From Eutreptiella sp. 'Long Island Sound 2002' (Eukaryota > Euglenozoa > Euglenophyceae > Eutreptiales > Eutreptiaceae), in the NCBI GenBank assembly GCA_964036045.1, contig OZ038382.1, positions 75,626,687-75,690,686 of the forward strand: DNA of 64,000 nucleotides, written 5' to 3'. Position numbers and translations under genes: made by a program. Below the pieces are notes generated by a model. The model had not been told where the DNA came from. It searched no databases and was given only the letters and a program-made list of their open reading frames with translations. This document shows positions 30,495-41,748 of this stretch, piece after piece; the first letter of the stretch is position 1; each line of letters begins with the position of its first letter.

Positions 30495-33400
30495 GGAAGC
30501 CAACTTGACCCAATTCCCAACATTGGTGTTGAGTGGCAGGAGACAAAGCCCATCAGGGTAGTCAGGGCGGTGGATGGAGGCTGCTGGGATCGGCTGGCGC
30601 GTTCCTCCGGCCTCCTCTACCCTTCCTGGGTCCTCAGCGCTGTCCGGCGGGGCAAGCAGCGCCAGTTTGTCTGCTGGATCAGGGTCAGGACGACAGATGG
30701 TAAGGTTAAACTTGCCAAATGTCTGATTGACAAAGGTTCAGAGGTCAATCTGGTGAGGAGAGGCTTTCTGCAGGAGGACAAGGCAAAGATGTCCTCGACA
30801 CCTGTCCAGCTGGAGGGAGTGAGCGGACATCGCCTTGAAGGTGGCGACAGAGAGGCAGAATTGGCGGTCAGATTGGTGAAACAATCTGTCTGGAGCGTGG
30901 AGGAGACGGTGACGGAGGAGTGGTTTTCTGGAAAATTCTATGAAGTCACCATAAAGTATGATTTATTCTTGGGTCAACCATGGCTTCACGCTCACCGTGT
31001 GTCGCCCATGGGCACAGGACATGCTTCCTCCAGGATCCGTCGACCAGCGTCCCGTCCGACCTGTATTATCTGCACCCATACACCAAGAGTATACACCAAT
31101 TCAAGGAGCGAAATAAGCTGCATATTCAGCGAGATGGGCAGGAATGCACAGGGAATTAAGAAGAATTCGCCGAAGGAAAGGTGGAATCATTGGGCTGCAA
31201 GAAGTGGAAGTCAGTTTGCTATCGTGTAGTCGACAAATGGCGGGACATTCTGGTGGATTACTTCGAAAAGAACCACAATTTTCGTCCGCAAGTTGATGCC
31301 CTTGCAAACAACAGAAATAAAAGTTCTACGACGATGCCTGGAGTGAGGACTGGTCTGAACCTTTATGGATCAATCCGCCCTTCGACGTTTTTCCTCGTCT
31401 GGTGCAGAAGCTGAAGCAATCCGGCGCAAAGGCGATTTTAATTGTCCCCAACTGGCCAAAACAATCTTGGTTCAAGGACATTATGGACATTTCAATCGAC
31501 ATTGTCGAGCTACCTCACAAGGGAGTGAAGCTGTATTGCGAAGACAAACGCAAGCCTTTGCCACAGCGTTCGTGGAGCACGTTGGCGTGCTTAGTTGACG
31601 GGAATCTGGGAGATTATTGGCGAGATGACAGTGAAATGGGAACAGAAGAGGTCATTTCAAATTCCTCAGGAATCGACGAAATTGACGTGGATCGAGACGA
31701 TCCAGAGCGGAATCCCGACATATCCTCACGGAAGGAGGGAAGGATAATCGGCGTCCCTCAAGAGAACGCCTCCATCCATTCCAATTCATCCCCATCAGAC
31801 AAGAATCAAGCCAAAAATGTCAAGATTTCAAGCAAGAATGACGACAAATTTCCAAGATTTTCACCTGAATTGACAGGAATGCAGCTGAATTTGTCCGACC
31901 ATCCCTTCAAGACATTTGTGGACCCCCTTAATTGGTGGGATCCCACGGAGGAGCGAGCTCAGGTGAGGTTCATCCGCCAACATTGCGACGAAGAAGTTTG
32001 GAATGAAGTGGCCAAGAATATGAGACCACGACCAACAATTCGCAAATTGGTGGACATAATGTCGGTGATTAAATGTGGGAATCACGTCGACGGAGACAGG
32101 ATAGCTGCAAGAAGGGATGCAGTGTTCGAGGACCATAAGAATGACGTGCTGAGTGGGAAGTTGTGGGAAAACCCCCCAATTTGATGTGAAAATGGGGAAG
32201 CCAAGATTGAGATAATCCAAGGCTCAAAGATGCACAAACAACGTCCATTATACCTTCACGGCACCAAAGCAGATGCCCTGCGAAAGATTTTTGAGCGCAA
32301 TCTCTATGAGTTCGGTTGGTTGGAGGGCTGCATGAGTTCTGAGTGGTGTTCAGCACCATTTACTGTGCCAAAACCCCCACCTGCTGACCGATCCAGCATA
32401 GATGCTTGGCGTCTAGTGGTTGATTACAGAGCTCTGAATGCCGCCACGGTACCTGACGTGCATCCCCTTCCTTTAATCGAGAAGGAGATCGCCGCGAGAG
32501 CCAAAGGTAAGCTCTTCACTGTGCCTGATTTGCGCCATGGCTTTCACCAAATGCCACTTGGAAAGGAGGATAGGCATTTGACGGCAATGTGCACGCCCTG
32601 TGGCACTGTCCAGTGGACTGTACTGCCGATGGGTCTGAAGAATGCGCCGTCGATGTTCCAGAAGATGATGGAGACTATTTTATTTCAGAAGCACAAGTCT
32701 CTGAATTTACAAGAATTCTGCAGCATCTACATTGACGACCTTCTGATTGCCACGCCGTTGGGAAAAAATGTTGATGAGTGCCTGAAGTTGCACGAAGAAC
32801 ACGTCCGCAAAGTTCTGGAAGTCCTTCGACAAGAGAAGCTCGTGTGTGGACCCAAGAAGGGCAAAATGTTCCTCCAGAGCACGGAATTTTGTGGCTCTGT
32901 CTTGGAAGATGGGACAAGAAGACCGGTCCCGGGGAATATGGCTGCCCTGCAGCTATGGGAAAGGCCTAAAACCATCATGCAGCTTCGTGCCTTTTTAGGA
33001 TGCTGCAATTATTACCACGAGTTCCTTCCTCTCTACGCCAAGTTCTCTGGTCCATTGACAGAGTTACTCAAGGTTGGCAACATAGAAGGAAAGAAGGGAT
33101 CTCAAGTCAAGCTCAAGTGGACGCCAGAATGTGAAGAGGCCTTTACTGGTCTCAAGGAAGCACTGGCAAATGTGGTTACATTAAAGACTCCGTGGTTGGC
33201 TGGAAGATCTTTTTATATTCGTACAGACGCCAGTCGTTACGCCATTGGTGCTACGATCCAACAAGTCGATGACGAAGGTCACCATCATCATCTGGCTTTC
33301 TGGTCTCGCAAGCTTGCAACAAGACAGCGAAATTGGAATCCAAGGGAACAAGAAGCCTACGCAGTCCTCTGTGCCTTACGGCGTTATGAAGGTTGGATCT

Positions 33401-34938
33401 TGGGCCATCGCATTGAGGTACTGACTGACCACAAGTCACTGGAGAGCTGGAGGACAGAACATGTGGATACCCCTGGTGGACCAGCTGGGAGGAGAGGCCG
33501 TTGACATGAAACTCTCAGCAGATTTGACCTCCACGTGACTTACATTCCAGGGCGCTACAATACAGTGGCGGACGCCCTGAGTCGCTGGGCCTACCCAGCC
33601 TCAGAGGCTTACTCTGAAGTGAGTTTTCATGGGACAGCGACGGATAAAGCCGAAGTGATCTACTTTGATAAGGAGGAACAAGCAGTGATCAAGACACATT
33701 GTCTTCAATGTTCGATTAAGAATCGTATGAAGGTTGAATTGGTCAGATGCAAGGAGATTACCAATGCAGATCAGATTGCAGGAGTTGGCACTGACTCTCA
33801 GTCTTCGCTGCCACTCCTTAAATTGTTTCCAGTGACAAGATCCTAGGCGAAATCCACGCTCCCTCCACAACAAAAGGACAAGGAAACCTCCTTCCTCTAT
33901 GTGGATTGGACGAAGAGATACAAGGAGGACAGGTTCTTTGGGTCTGTATACCACAAGTTGAAAGGGTACAAGCCTTACAACTCGGAAGAGACGTCTGATT
34001 TCAAGATCCAAGGCGACAAGTTATTTTGGCGAGGACGGATTTGTGTTCCTGATTGTCTAATTGACCAATATGTCAAACATTGGCATCAGAATGAGACATC
34101 CCAGGGACACTGCCGTGTTCTGGGGCAGGAGCTACGACACAGAGTGTACACACGGGACCTCAAGAGTGCCTGTGAGCGAGTTGCCAAAGGATGCAAGCAA
34201 TGTCAGACGAACATCGCCAAGAATCAGAAGGCAGAAGGATTATTGAAGGGACTGCCAATTCCTGAGAGGTTGTTCGACAAGGTGACGGCAGATGTCTTCG
34301 AGTTGGGACAAATCCAAGAGGAATGTCTCTACACGAGGAAGCCAATCGATGGGGTTTTGTTAATTCAAGAACGCCACAGTGGCTACATCCAGGTCCTCCC
34401 TTGCAACACGAAGCATCTCACCTCTGAAATGGCTGCCAAGTGGACTGCAAATCAGTGGATGAGTAACTGGGATGTTCCCAGTGAAATTCTGACGGACAGT
34501 GGGAAGGAGTTCATTGGGACTTGGTGGGAGAACATGTGTGCTCTATTGGGAGTTCATCATCTTCGTGCCCGAGTCTACGACCATCGAGCCCTCCCTGCTG
34601 AACGCGCTGGAAGAATTCTTATCAACATTCTGAGAAAATTCCTGGCGACTGAAAAAGACTACAATTGGTTGGAGACAATTTACTGTGTCTTGAGGAGATA
34701 CCATCGGACCAAGAACTACACTGGATTAAGTCCGAATGAGCTTGTTTTTGGTCGTGAGAAGATGGGTCCAGGACCAGTGATGTATCATCCAAGGCAGTGC
34801 TACGACACCTCACAATGGTTTGAGAGGATCAAGGATTTAGAGTCCGGATCCAAGCCAAAGTGGAGAGTCAAGCAGATTGGTTGAAATTCAAAAATCAGTC
34901 GAGAACACAAGGAAAACCCTTCGAGAAAGGCCAGCAAG
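30495..34938 (+). pseudogene. G2a pol, main part (protease to integrase), disrupted
   Basis: The frame after the gag TAG stays open (GSQLDPIPN), so pol continues in phase. Protease-like core CLIDKGSEVNLV has DKG in place of the catalytic D-[ST/N]-G. The methyltransferase-like segment (PLWINPPFDVFPRLVQKLK near 31365-31415) is intact here in one frame. RT follows (DAWRLVVDYRALNA; FCSIYIDDLLIA at 32719-32754), then RNase H (RTDASRYAIGATI; TDHKSLESW) and integrase (KGCKQCQ; LTDSGKEF; PAERAGRILI). Lesions: 1-base loss near 31010, a short deletion in the AFANKKKKRF equivalent near 31310, TGA at 32182, a stop at about 33502, TAG at 33844 and a frame break near 34850. It resumes at 45216 after G2b. 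Confidence 0.85.
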
Positions 34939-35419
34939 TGTAACCGCTGCATAGTGGCGGATCTTTCTTGTAATTGCGAAGCCTGTAGCCTTGATGCCCC
35001 AGGGGTCGTAACGCCCGACACTGCCCCTGATATCTCCGAACCCAACTGACCCTCTTCAGACCCATATCCAGCCTCGGAGAGCGACATATGCGAAGCACTT
35101 GTAAGTCCATTGAACTCCATGGTGGAATATGAATAGTCAGAAAACCCGGTCTACAAAAATGGAGCGGACATAGAATCTCATTGTGCATCCATCGCACATA
35201 ATGACACAACGTGAAATAATTCGAAATAATTTAAATAAATCCCATTGGGAAATCACGAAAGACAAATGCGACTCGACGCGCGCTCACAGGCGACATCTGG
35301 CGGCGAACGGAAAACATGAAAACAGAACGGACAATTTCCTGCACTAATGTACATCTGAGAATCATTGAGTTCTGATCACATTGATGTATAAATTAGGTGC
35401 TGTCACTGCTGCCGTGACA
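34939..35419 (-). repeat. G2b 3' LTR
   Basis: 481 bp. It carries an unused copy of the Gag start (ATG at 35120, reading down to about 34940). Confidence 0.93.
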
Positions 35420-35429
35420 CTCCCCCTCT
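35420..35429 (-). promoter_or_regulatory. G2b polypurine tract
   Basis: AGAGGGGGAG on the minus strand, adjoining the LTR; identical to the G2a tract. Just upstream lies a small inverted repeat CATAC/GTATG shared by both copies. Confidence 0.85.
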
Positions 35430-36764
35430 GAAAACATACGCCAGTATGTCAGGCTGGGTCAAGTGAAGTGAAGGAAACGGCTAAGGTGACCAAAAACCAA
35501 CTAATCTATGAGAAAATGTGAGAAAATGAGCTGAATTGAGCAAAATTGTGCTGAGATCTGTGCTTTGCGATGGCCATCGACTTGAATGAGACGGATAGGT
35601 ACCTTAGGGCACACAGAAAAAGCTTCGTTCAAGCTCGAAAATTCGAAAATTGAAAGTCTGAGTGAAGAATGTACATGCATGATCAAGATTCATGATCCAT
35701 GATGAAATCAGGATCTGACATTCCACTGCCAGAAAACAGAAAACGAGTGTCGCCATGTCGTCGAGCGTCCAAAAAATAGGGTATCCCTTCATGGAGTCCA
35801 AGATATGTGAAACTTGTCGGTGTCATTTGCAGTCATGAGACCAGATGCCAGATTATGGTACAAAATGTGACTGAATTGAGACCGAAATCAGTGAATCGCA
35901 CACAGATTGAAGACGGCGAAGTTCACAGCAAGCCAATATAGGTCCAATTCATTGTCGATAGATACTGTGTGTTGTGCTGAACGGAAATCCAGTTCTCATT
36001 CATAGCCAATCCAAGTCAAATCCTCATGATGATGATGGATCCCATGATGGAAATCCAATCATGCAAGAGTAATGATAGCCAAGAAAACCCAGTGCGTGCA
36101 CCACACTGTCAGTATCGTCTCCAGGGCTTCATGTTTAATCCAGGATGAGCCAGAAGGGGTAATTGACTCATTATAGTCTGAGCCTGTATAAGCATCCAGT
36201 GCTTGGTACCAGGAATTTGCCAAAATTGAGCTGATTCTGAGGGGCATTCCAACACAATCCACAGATGAACAGCGAGTCGACACAAGTAAGAACACCATCG
36301 TTGTCACTTGGTCTATAGAAGCCCTTTGACAGCGGCCGATTGAAGGACAAACCAACAGTCTCAATGTAAGAGCTGATTGAAATGACATTCTCAGCAGATC
36401 CGTCAAACACATGAAATGCATCAGACTCAGTCATGTGCCAGAATCTCTGTAATGAGCACGAACTCGAACGAGTCCTTCCCAAGGCGAGTAGAGGGGTGCA
36501 GTCGACAGCAAAACACGAGAGTGTCTTAGTGGTTGAGGATAAAGGCCTTTCGGAACTTCCGATGGGAATCATCTACAATGAAGCACATGATTCACATGAT
36601 GACCATGATGAGAATGATGGATGGAATGACCAGGATGACCCCAGAATGTCCCATCATCTGTTCTTCGAACCACATAGACGATGCGTCAGGACGGTTTTGT
36701 CCCAATGCCAAGGGTATATGTAGACCGTAAACCTTTTCGAAAGTTTCGGCGATTCAAATTCTGA
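35430..36764 (-). other. G2b 3' untranslated region
   Basis: About 1.33 kb between the pol stop and the polypurine tract, alignable with 45739-47093 of G2a. No frame is conserved between copies. It has small ATG/CAT simple repeats. Confidence 0.75.
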
Positions 36765-39700
36765 TCAGATCTTGTCTCGAATGGATTCTGCCACGATTGG
36801 AGCTTCTTCTTGTGCTTGTAAGTCTTCCTTGGTGACACAATCTTTGATCAGCGAGAGCTCACGGTCAATCTCAGGGTGTTTCTTCCGGAACTTGATGAAA
36901 GTGTCCGTATACCCATGGATAAAGCTTGAAGCTGGCTCCCATTTGTCTTCTTCTGGACCGAATCCTTTCCATCTGCACAGAAAGTACCACTTGTTTCGAG
37001 CATTTTTCTTGTAATCAAGGATCTTCGCCAACGCAAAACTGCTGGTGACCATCCTCCTGTCGCTCAGGTACTTCGAAGTCCAATAGAGAGGCTTGAACCT
37101 TCCTTTGGGGCAGGGTACTTCGGCCTTCAAACGGTCTCCATGTACTTCTTGATGCCTGCCTGGCTCAATTTCAATGTTGAATGTAGTCTCACTTAGTTGA
37201 CTCTTGACTTGGAATGGGCCATCCCACAAAAGTAACCATTTGTTGTCGTCCTTCAGGGTCTCGTCTGACTTACGAAGCCAAACTTGCTGGCCTTTCTCGA
37301 AGGGTTTTCCTTGTGTTCTCGACTTATTTTTGAAATTCAACCAATCTGCTTGACTCTCCACTTTGGCTTGGATCCACTTGGACTCTAAATCCTTGATCCT
37401 CTCAAACCATTGTGAGGCGTCGTAGCACTGCCTTGGATGATACATCACTGGTCCTGGACCCATCTTCTCACGACCAAAAACAAGCTCATTTGGACTTAAT
37501 CCAGTGTAGTTCTTGGTCCGATGGTATCTCCTCAAGACACAGTAAATTGTCTCCAACCAATTGTAGTCTTTTTCAGTCGCCAGGAATTTTCTCAGAATGT
37601 TGATAAGAATTCTTCCAGCGCGTTCAGCAGGGAGAGCTCGATGGTCGTAGACTCGGGCACGAAGATGATGAACTCCCAATAGAGCACACATGTTCTCCCA
37701 CCAAGTCCCAATGAACTCCTTCCCACTGTCCGTCAGAATTTCACTGGGAACATCCCAGTTACTCATCCACTGACTTGCAGTCCACGTGGCAGCCATTTCA
37801 GAGGTGAGATGCTTCGTGTTGCAAGGGAGGACCTGGATGTAGCCACTGTGGCGGTCTTGAATTAACAAAACCCCATCGATTGGCTTCCTCGTGTAGAGAC
37901 ATTCCTCTTGGATTTGTCCCAACTCGAAGACATCCGCCGTCACCTTGTCGAACAACCTCTCAGGAATTGGTAATCCCTTCAGTAGTCCTTCTGCCTTTTG
38001 ATTCTTGGGGATGGTCGCCTGACATTGCTTGCATCCTTTGGCAACTCGTTCACAGGCACTCTTGAGGTCCCGTGTGTACACTCTGTGTCGTAGCTCCTGC
38101 TCTAGAACACGAGAATGTGTGTGGGCTGTCTCATTCCGATGCCAATGTTTGACATATTGGTCAATTAGACAATCAGGAACACAAATCCGTCCTTGCCAAA
38201 ATAACTTGTCGCCTTGGATTTTGAAATCAGACGTCTCTTCAGAGTCGTAAGGCTTGTACCCTTTCAACTTGTGGTATACAGACCCAAACAACCTGTCCTC
38301 CTTGTACATCTTTGTCCAATCCACATAGAGGAAGGAGGTTTCCTTGTCCTTTTGTTGTGGAGGGAGCGTGGATTTCGCTTTGGATCTTGTCACTGGAAAC
38401 ACATTAAGGAGTGGCAGCGACGACTCAGAGTCAGAGTTAACCCTTTCAGTCTGATCTGCATTGGTAATCTCCTTGCATCTGACCAATTCAACCCTCATCC
38501 GATTCTTAATCGAACATTGAAGACAATGTTTCTTGATCAATGCTTGTTCTTCCTTATCAAACTCGATCACTTCAGCTTTATCCGTCGCTGTCCCATGAAA
38601 ACTCACTTCAGAGTAAGCCTCTGAGGCTGGGTAGGCCCTGCGACTCAGGGCGTCCGCCACTGTGTTGTAGCGACCCGGAATGTAAGTCACATGGAGGTCA
38701 AATCTGCTGAGAGTTTCATGCCAACGGGCCCTCCTCCCAGCTGGTCCACCAGGGGTATCCACATGTTCTGTCCTCCAGCTCTCCAGTGACTTGTGGTCAG
38801 TCAGTACCTCAACGCGATGGCCCAAGATCCAACCTTCATAACGCCGTAAAGCACAAAGGATTGCGTAGGCTTCTTGTTCCCTTGGACTCCAATTTCGCTG
38901 TCTTGTTGTAAGCTTGCGAGACCAGAAAGCCAGAGGATGATGGTGACCTTCGTCATCGACTTGTTCGATCGTAGCACCAATGGCGTAACGACTGGCGTCT
39001 GTACGAGTATAACAAGGTCTTCCATCTAACCACGGAGTCTCTAATGTAACCACATTTGCCAGTGCTTCCTTGAGACCAGTAAACGCCTCTTCACATTCTG
39101 GCGTCCACTTGAGCTTGACTTGAGACCCCTTCTTTCCTTCTTTTTTGCCAACCTTGAGTAACTCTGTCAATGGACCAGAGAACTTGGCGTAGAGAGGAAG
39201 GAACTCGTGGTAATAATTGCAGCATCCTAAAAAGGCACGAAGCTGCGTGATGGTTTTAGGCCTTTCCCATAGCTGCAGGGCAGCCATTTTCCCTGGGGCC
39301 GGTCTTCTTGTCCCATCTTCCAAGACAGAGCCACAAAATTCCACGCTCTGGAGGAACATTTTGCCCTTCTTGGGTCCACACACGAGCTTCTCCTGTCGAA
39401 GGACTTCGCGAACTTTGCGGACTTGTTCTTCGTGCAACTTCAGGCACTCATCAAAGTTTTTTCCTAACCGCGTGGCAATCAGAAGGTCGTCAATGTAGAG
39501 GCTGCAGAATTCTTGTAAATCCAGAGGCTTGTGCTTCTGAAATAAAATAGTCTCCATCATCTTCTGGAACATCGACGGCGCATTCTTCAGACCCATCGGC
39601 AGTACAGTCCACTGGACAGTGCCACAGGGCGTGCACATTGCCGTCAAATGCCTATCCTCCTTTCGAAGTGGCATTTGGTGAAAGCCATGGCGCAAATCCA

Positions 39701-40943
39701 ACACAGTAAAGAGCTTACCTTTGGCTCTCGCGGCGATCTCCTTCTCGGTTAAAGGAAGAGGATGCGCGTCAGGTACCGTGGCGCCATTCAGGGCTCTGTA
39801 ATCCACCACTAGACGCCAAGCGTCTATGCTGGATTGGTCAGCAGGTGGGGGTTTTGGCACAGTAAATGGTGCTGAACACCACTCAGAACTCATGCAGCCC
39901 TCCAACCAACCGAACTCATAGAGATTGCGCTCAATAATCTTTCGCAGGGCATCTGCTTTGGTGCCGTGGAGGTAGAATGGACGTTGTTTGTGCACCTTTG
40001 AGCCTTGGATTATCTCAATCTTGGCTTCCCCATTTTCACATCGAATTGGGGGGTTTTTCCACAACTTCCCACTCAGCACGTCATCTTTATAATCTTCGAA
40101 CACTGCGTCCGTTCTTGCAGATATCTTGTCTCCGTCGACCTGATTCCCACATTTAATCACCGACATTATGTCCACCAATTTGCGAATTGTTGGTCGTGGT
40201 CTCATATTCTTGGCCACTTCATTCCAAACTTCTTCGTCGCATTGTTGGCGGATGAAGCTCACCTGAGCTCGCTCCTCCGTGGGATCCCACCAATGAAGGG
40301 GGTCCATGAATGTCTTGAAGGGATGGTCGGACGAATTCAGCTGCATTCCTGTCAATTCAGGCGAGATTCTTGGAGATTTATCATCATTCTTGCTTGAAAT
40401 CTTGACATTTTTGGCTTCATTCTTGTCTGATGGGGACGAATTGGAATGGATGGAGGCGTTCTCTTGAGGGACGCCGATTGTCCTTCCCTCCTTCCGCGAC
40501 GTTACGTCGGGATTCCGCTCTCGATCGTCTTCATCCACCTCAATTTCGTCGATTCTTGAGGAATTTGAGATGACCTCTTCTGTTCCCATTTCACTGTCAT
40601 CTTGCCAATAATCTCCCAGATTCCCGTCAACTAAGCACGCCAACGTGCTCCACGAACGCTGTGGCAAAAGCTTGCCATTGTCTTCGCAATACAGCTTCAC
40701 TCCCTTGTGAGGTACCTCGACAATGTCGATTGAAATGTCCATAATGTCCTTGAACCAAGATCGTCTTGGCCAGTTGGGGACAATTAAAATCGCCTTTGCG
40801 CCGGATTGCTTCAGCTTCTGCACCACACGAAGGAAAAACTTCGAAGGGCGGATTGATCCATAGAGGTTCAGACCAGTCCTCACTCCAGGCATCGTCGTAG
40901 AACTTCGGAAATCTTTTTTTCTTTTTGTTTGCAAAAGCATCAA
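36765..40943 (-). CDS. pol: G2b pol: methyltransferase-like C-terminal part, RT, RNase H, integrase, chromodomain
   Basis: 1392 codons open. From the N-terminus: the rest of the methyltransferase-like domain (VVQKLKQSGAKAILIVPNWP), a linker with a long acidic stretch, RT (DAWRLVVDYRALNG; VLDLRHGFHQMPL; LPMGLKNAPSMFQKMM; catalytic LYIDDLLIA near 39500-39475), RNase H (TDASRYAIGATIEQ; REQEAY; LTDHKSLESW), integrase (zinc-finger HWHRNE...CKQCQ; TADVFELG; EILTDSGKEF; LPAERAGR giving D,D,E), a GPY/F-like WDGPFQV, and a chromodomain (NKWYFLCRWKGFGPEEDKWE near 36980-36920). It makes the cDNA and integrates it; the chromodomain would read histone marks at the target. The open frame's first codons are an artefact of the 1-base insertion near 40833; the true pol frame enters from 41742. 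Confidence 0.92.
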   Translation of the reverse strand: MMLLQTKRKKDFRSSTTMPGVRTGLNLYGSIRPSKFFLRVVQKLKQSGAKAILIVPNWPRRSWFKDIMDISIDIVEVPHKGVKLYCEDNGKLLPQRSWSTLACLVDGNLGDYWQDDSEMGTEEVISNSSRIDEIEVDEDDRERNPDVTSRKEGRTIGVPQENASIHSNSSPSDKNEAKNVKISSKNDDKSPRISPELTGMQLNSSDHPFKTFMDPLHWWDPTEERAQVSFIRQQCDEEVWNEVAKNMRPRPTIRKLVDIMSVIKCGNQVDGDKISARTDAVFEDYKDDVLSGKLWKNPPIRCENGEAKIEIIQGSKVHKQRPFYLHGTKADALRKIIERNLYEFGWLEGCMSSEWCSAPFTVPKPPPADQSSIDAWRLVVDYRALNGATVPDAHPLPLTEKEIAARAKGKLFTVLDLRHGFHQMPLRKEDRHLTAMCTPCGTVQWTVLPMGLKNAPSMFQKMMETILFQKHKPLDLQEFCSLYIDDLLIATRLGKNFDECLKLHEEQVRKVREVLRQEKLVCGPKKGKMFLQSVEFCGSVLEDGTRRPAPGKMAALQLWERPKTITQLRAFLGCCNYYHEFLPLYAKFSGPLTELLKVGKKEGKKGSQVKLKWTPECEEAFTGLKEALANVVTLETPWLDGRPCYTRTDASRYAIGATIEQVDDEGHHHPLAFWSRKLTTRQRNWSPREQEAYAILCALRRYEGWILGHRVEVLTDHKSLESWRTEHVDTPGGPAGRRARWHETLSRFDLHVTYIPGRYNTVADALSRRAYPASEAYSEVSFHGTATDKAEVIEFDKEEQALIKKHCLQCSIKNRMRVELVRCKEITNADQTERVNSDSESSLPLLNVFPVTRSKAKSTLPPQQKDKETSFLYVDWTKMYKEDRLFGSVYHKLKGYKPYDSEETSDFKIQGDKLFWQGRICVPDCLIDQYVKHWHRNETAHTHSRVLEQELRHRVYTRDLKSACERVAKGCKQCQATIPKNQKAEGLLKGLPIPERLFDKVTADVFELGQIQEECLYTRKPIDGVLLIQDRHSGYIQVLPCNTKHLTSEMAATWTASQWMSNWDVPSEILTDSGKEFIGTWWENMCALLGVHHLRARVYDHRALPAERAGRILINILRKFLATEKDYNWLETIYCVLRRYHRTKNYTGLSPNELVFGREKMGPGPVMYHPRQCYDASQWFERIKDLESKWIQAKVESQADWLNFKNKSRTQGKPFEKGQQVWLRKSDETLKDDNKWLLLWDGPFQVKSQLSETTFNIEIEPGRHQEVHGDRLKAEVPCPKGRFKPLYWTSKYLSDRRMVTSSFALAKILDYKKNARNKWYFLCRWKGFGPEEDKWEPASSFIHGYTDTFIKFRKKHPEIDRELSLIKDCVTKEDLQAQEEAPIVAESIRDKI

Positions 40944-41742
40944 CTTGCGGACGAAAATTGTGGTTCCTTTCGAAATAATCCAGCAGAATGTCCCGCCATT
41001 TGTCGACTACACGATAGCAAACTGACTTCCACTTCTTGCAGTTCAATGATTCCACCTTTCCTTCGGCGAATTCTTCTTGATTCCCTGTCCATTCCTGCCC
41101 ATCTTGCTGAATATGCAGCTTATTTCGCTCCTTGAATTGGTGGATACTCTTGGTATATGGGTGCAGATAATACAAGTCGGACGGGTCGCTGGTCGACGGA
41201 TCCTGGAGGAAGCATGTCCTGTGTCCCATGGGCGACACACGGTGAGCGTGAAGCCATGGTTGACCCAAGAATAAATCATACTTTATGCTGGCTTCATACA
41301 ATTTTCCAGAAAACCATTCCTCCGTGACCGTCTCTTCCACGCTCCACACAGATTGTTTCACCAATCTGACCGCCAATTCTGCTTCTCTGTCGCCACTGTC
41401 AAGGCGATGTCCGCTCACTCCCTCCAGCTGGACAGGTGTCGAGGACATCTTTGCCTCGTCCTCCTGCAGAAAGCCTTTCCTCACCAGATTGACCTCTGAA
41501 CCATTGTCAATCAGACATTTGGCAAGTTTAACCTTACCATCTGTCGTCCTGACCTGGATCCAGCAGACAAACTGGCGCTGCTTGCCCCGCCGGACAGCGC
41601 TGAGGACCCAGGCAGGGTACAGGAGGCTGGAGGAACGCGCCAGCCGATCCCAGCAGCGTCCATCCACCGCCCCAACTACCCTGATGGGCTTTGTCTCCTG
41701 CCACTCAACCCCAGTGTTGGGAATTGGGTAAAGTTGGCTTCC
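40834..41742 (-). CDS. pol: G2b pol N-terminal part: protease and start of the methyltransferase-like domain
   Basis: Open in the same frame as gag directly after its TAG (GSQLYPIPN). The protease core is near 41520-41480 (CLIDNGSEVNLVRKGFL; DNG in the catalytic place, a variant of DTG/DSG). It ends toward LGQPWLHAHRVSP. Next are KWRDILLDYFERN, then VDAFAN...RFPKFYDD and LWINPPFEVFP near 40870-40835, the motif-IV-like NPPF of N6-adenine methyltransferases. The frame then breaks by one inserted base (CCTTCGT here versus CCTCGT in G2a). Confidence 0.85.
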
Positions 41743-41748
41743 CTATTG
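41740..41748 (-). promoter_or_regulatory. Gag-Pol UAG candidate readthrough site (G2b)
   Basis: CAA TAG GGA on the minus strand (TAG at 41745-41743), with gag before and pol after in one frame. Downstream, CAAC-UUUA-CCCA...UGGG-GUUG can fold into a stem of two 4-bp helices starting about six bases after the stop. G2a has CAA TAG GGA at 30489-30497. The UAG-G context is that of gammaretroviral readthrough. Confidence 0.6.

Noticed and set aside
31402-32184. Separate host gene on the plus strand
   Set aside because: It is the pol linker of G2a, collinear with G2b pol.
40820-40945. Frameshift separating protease and RT in G2b as a programmed event
   Set aside because: G2a is in a single frame here (CCTCGT), so the extra T in G2b is a mutation.
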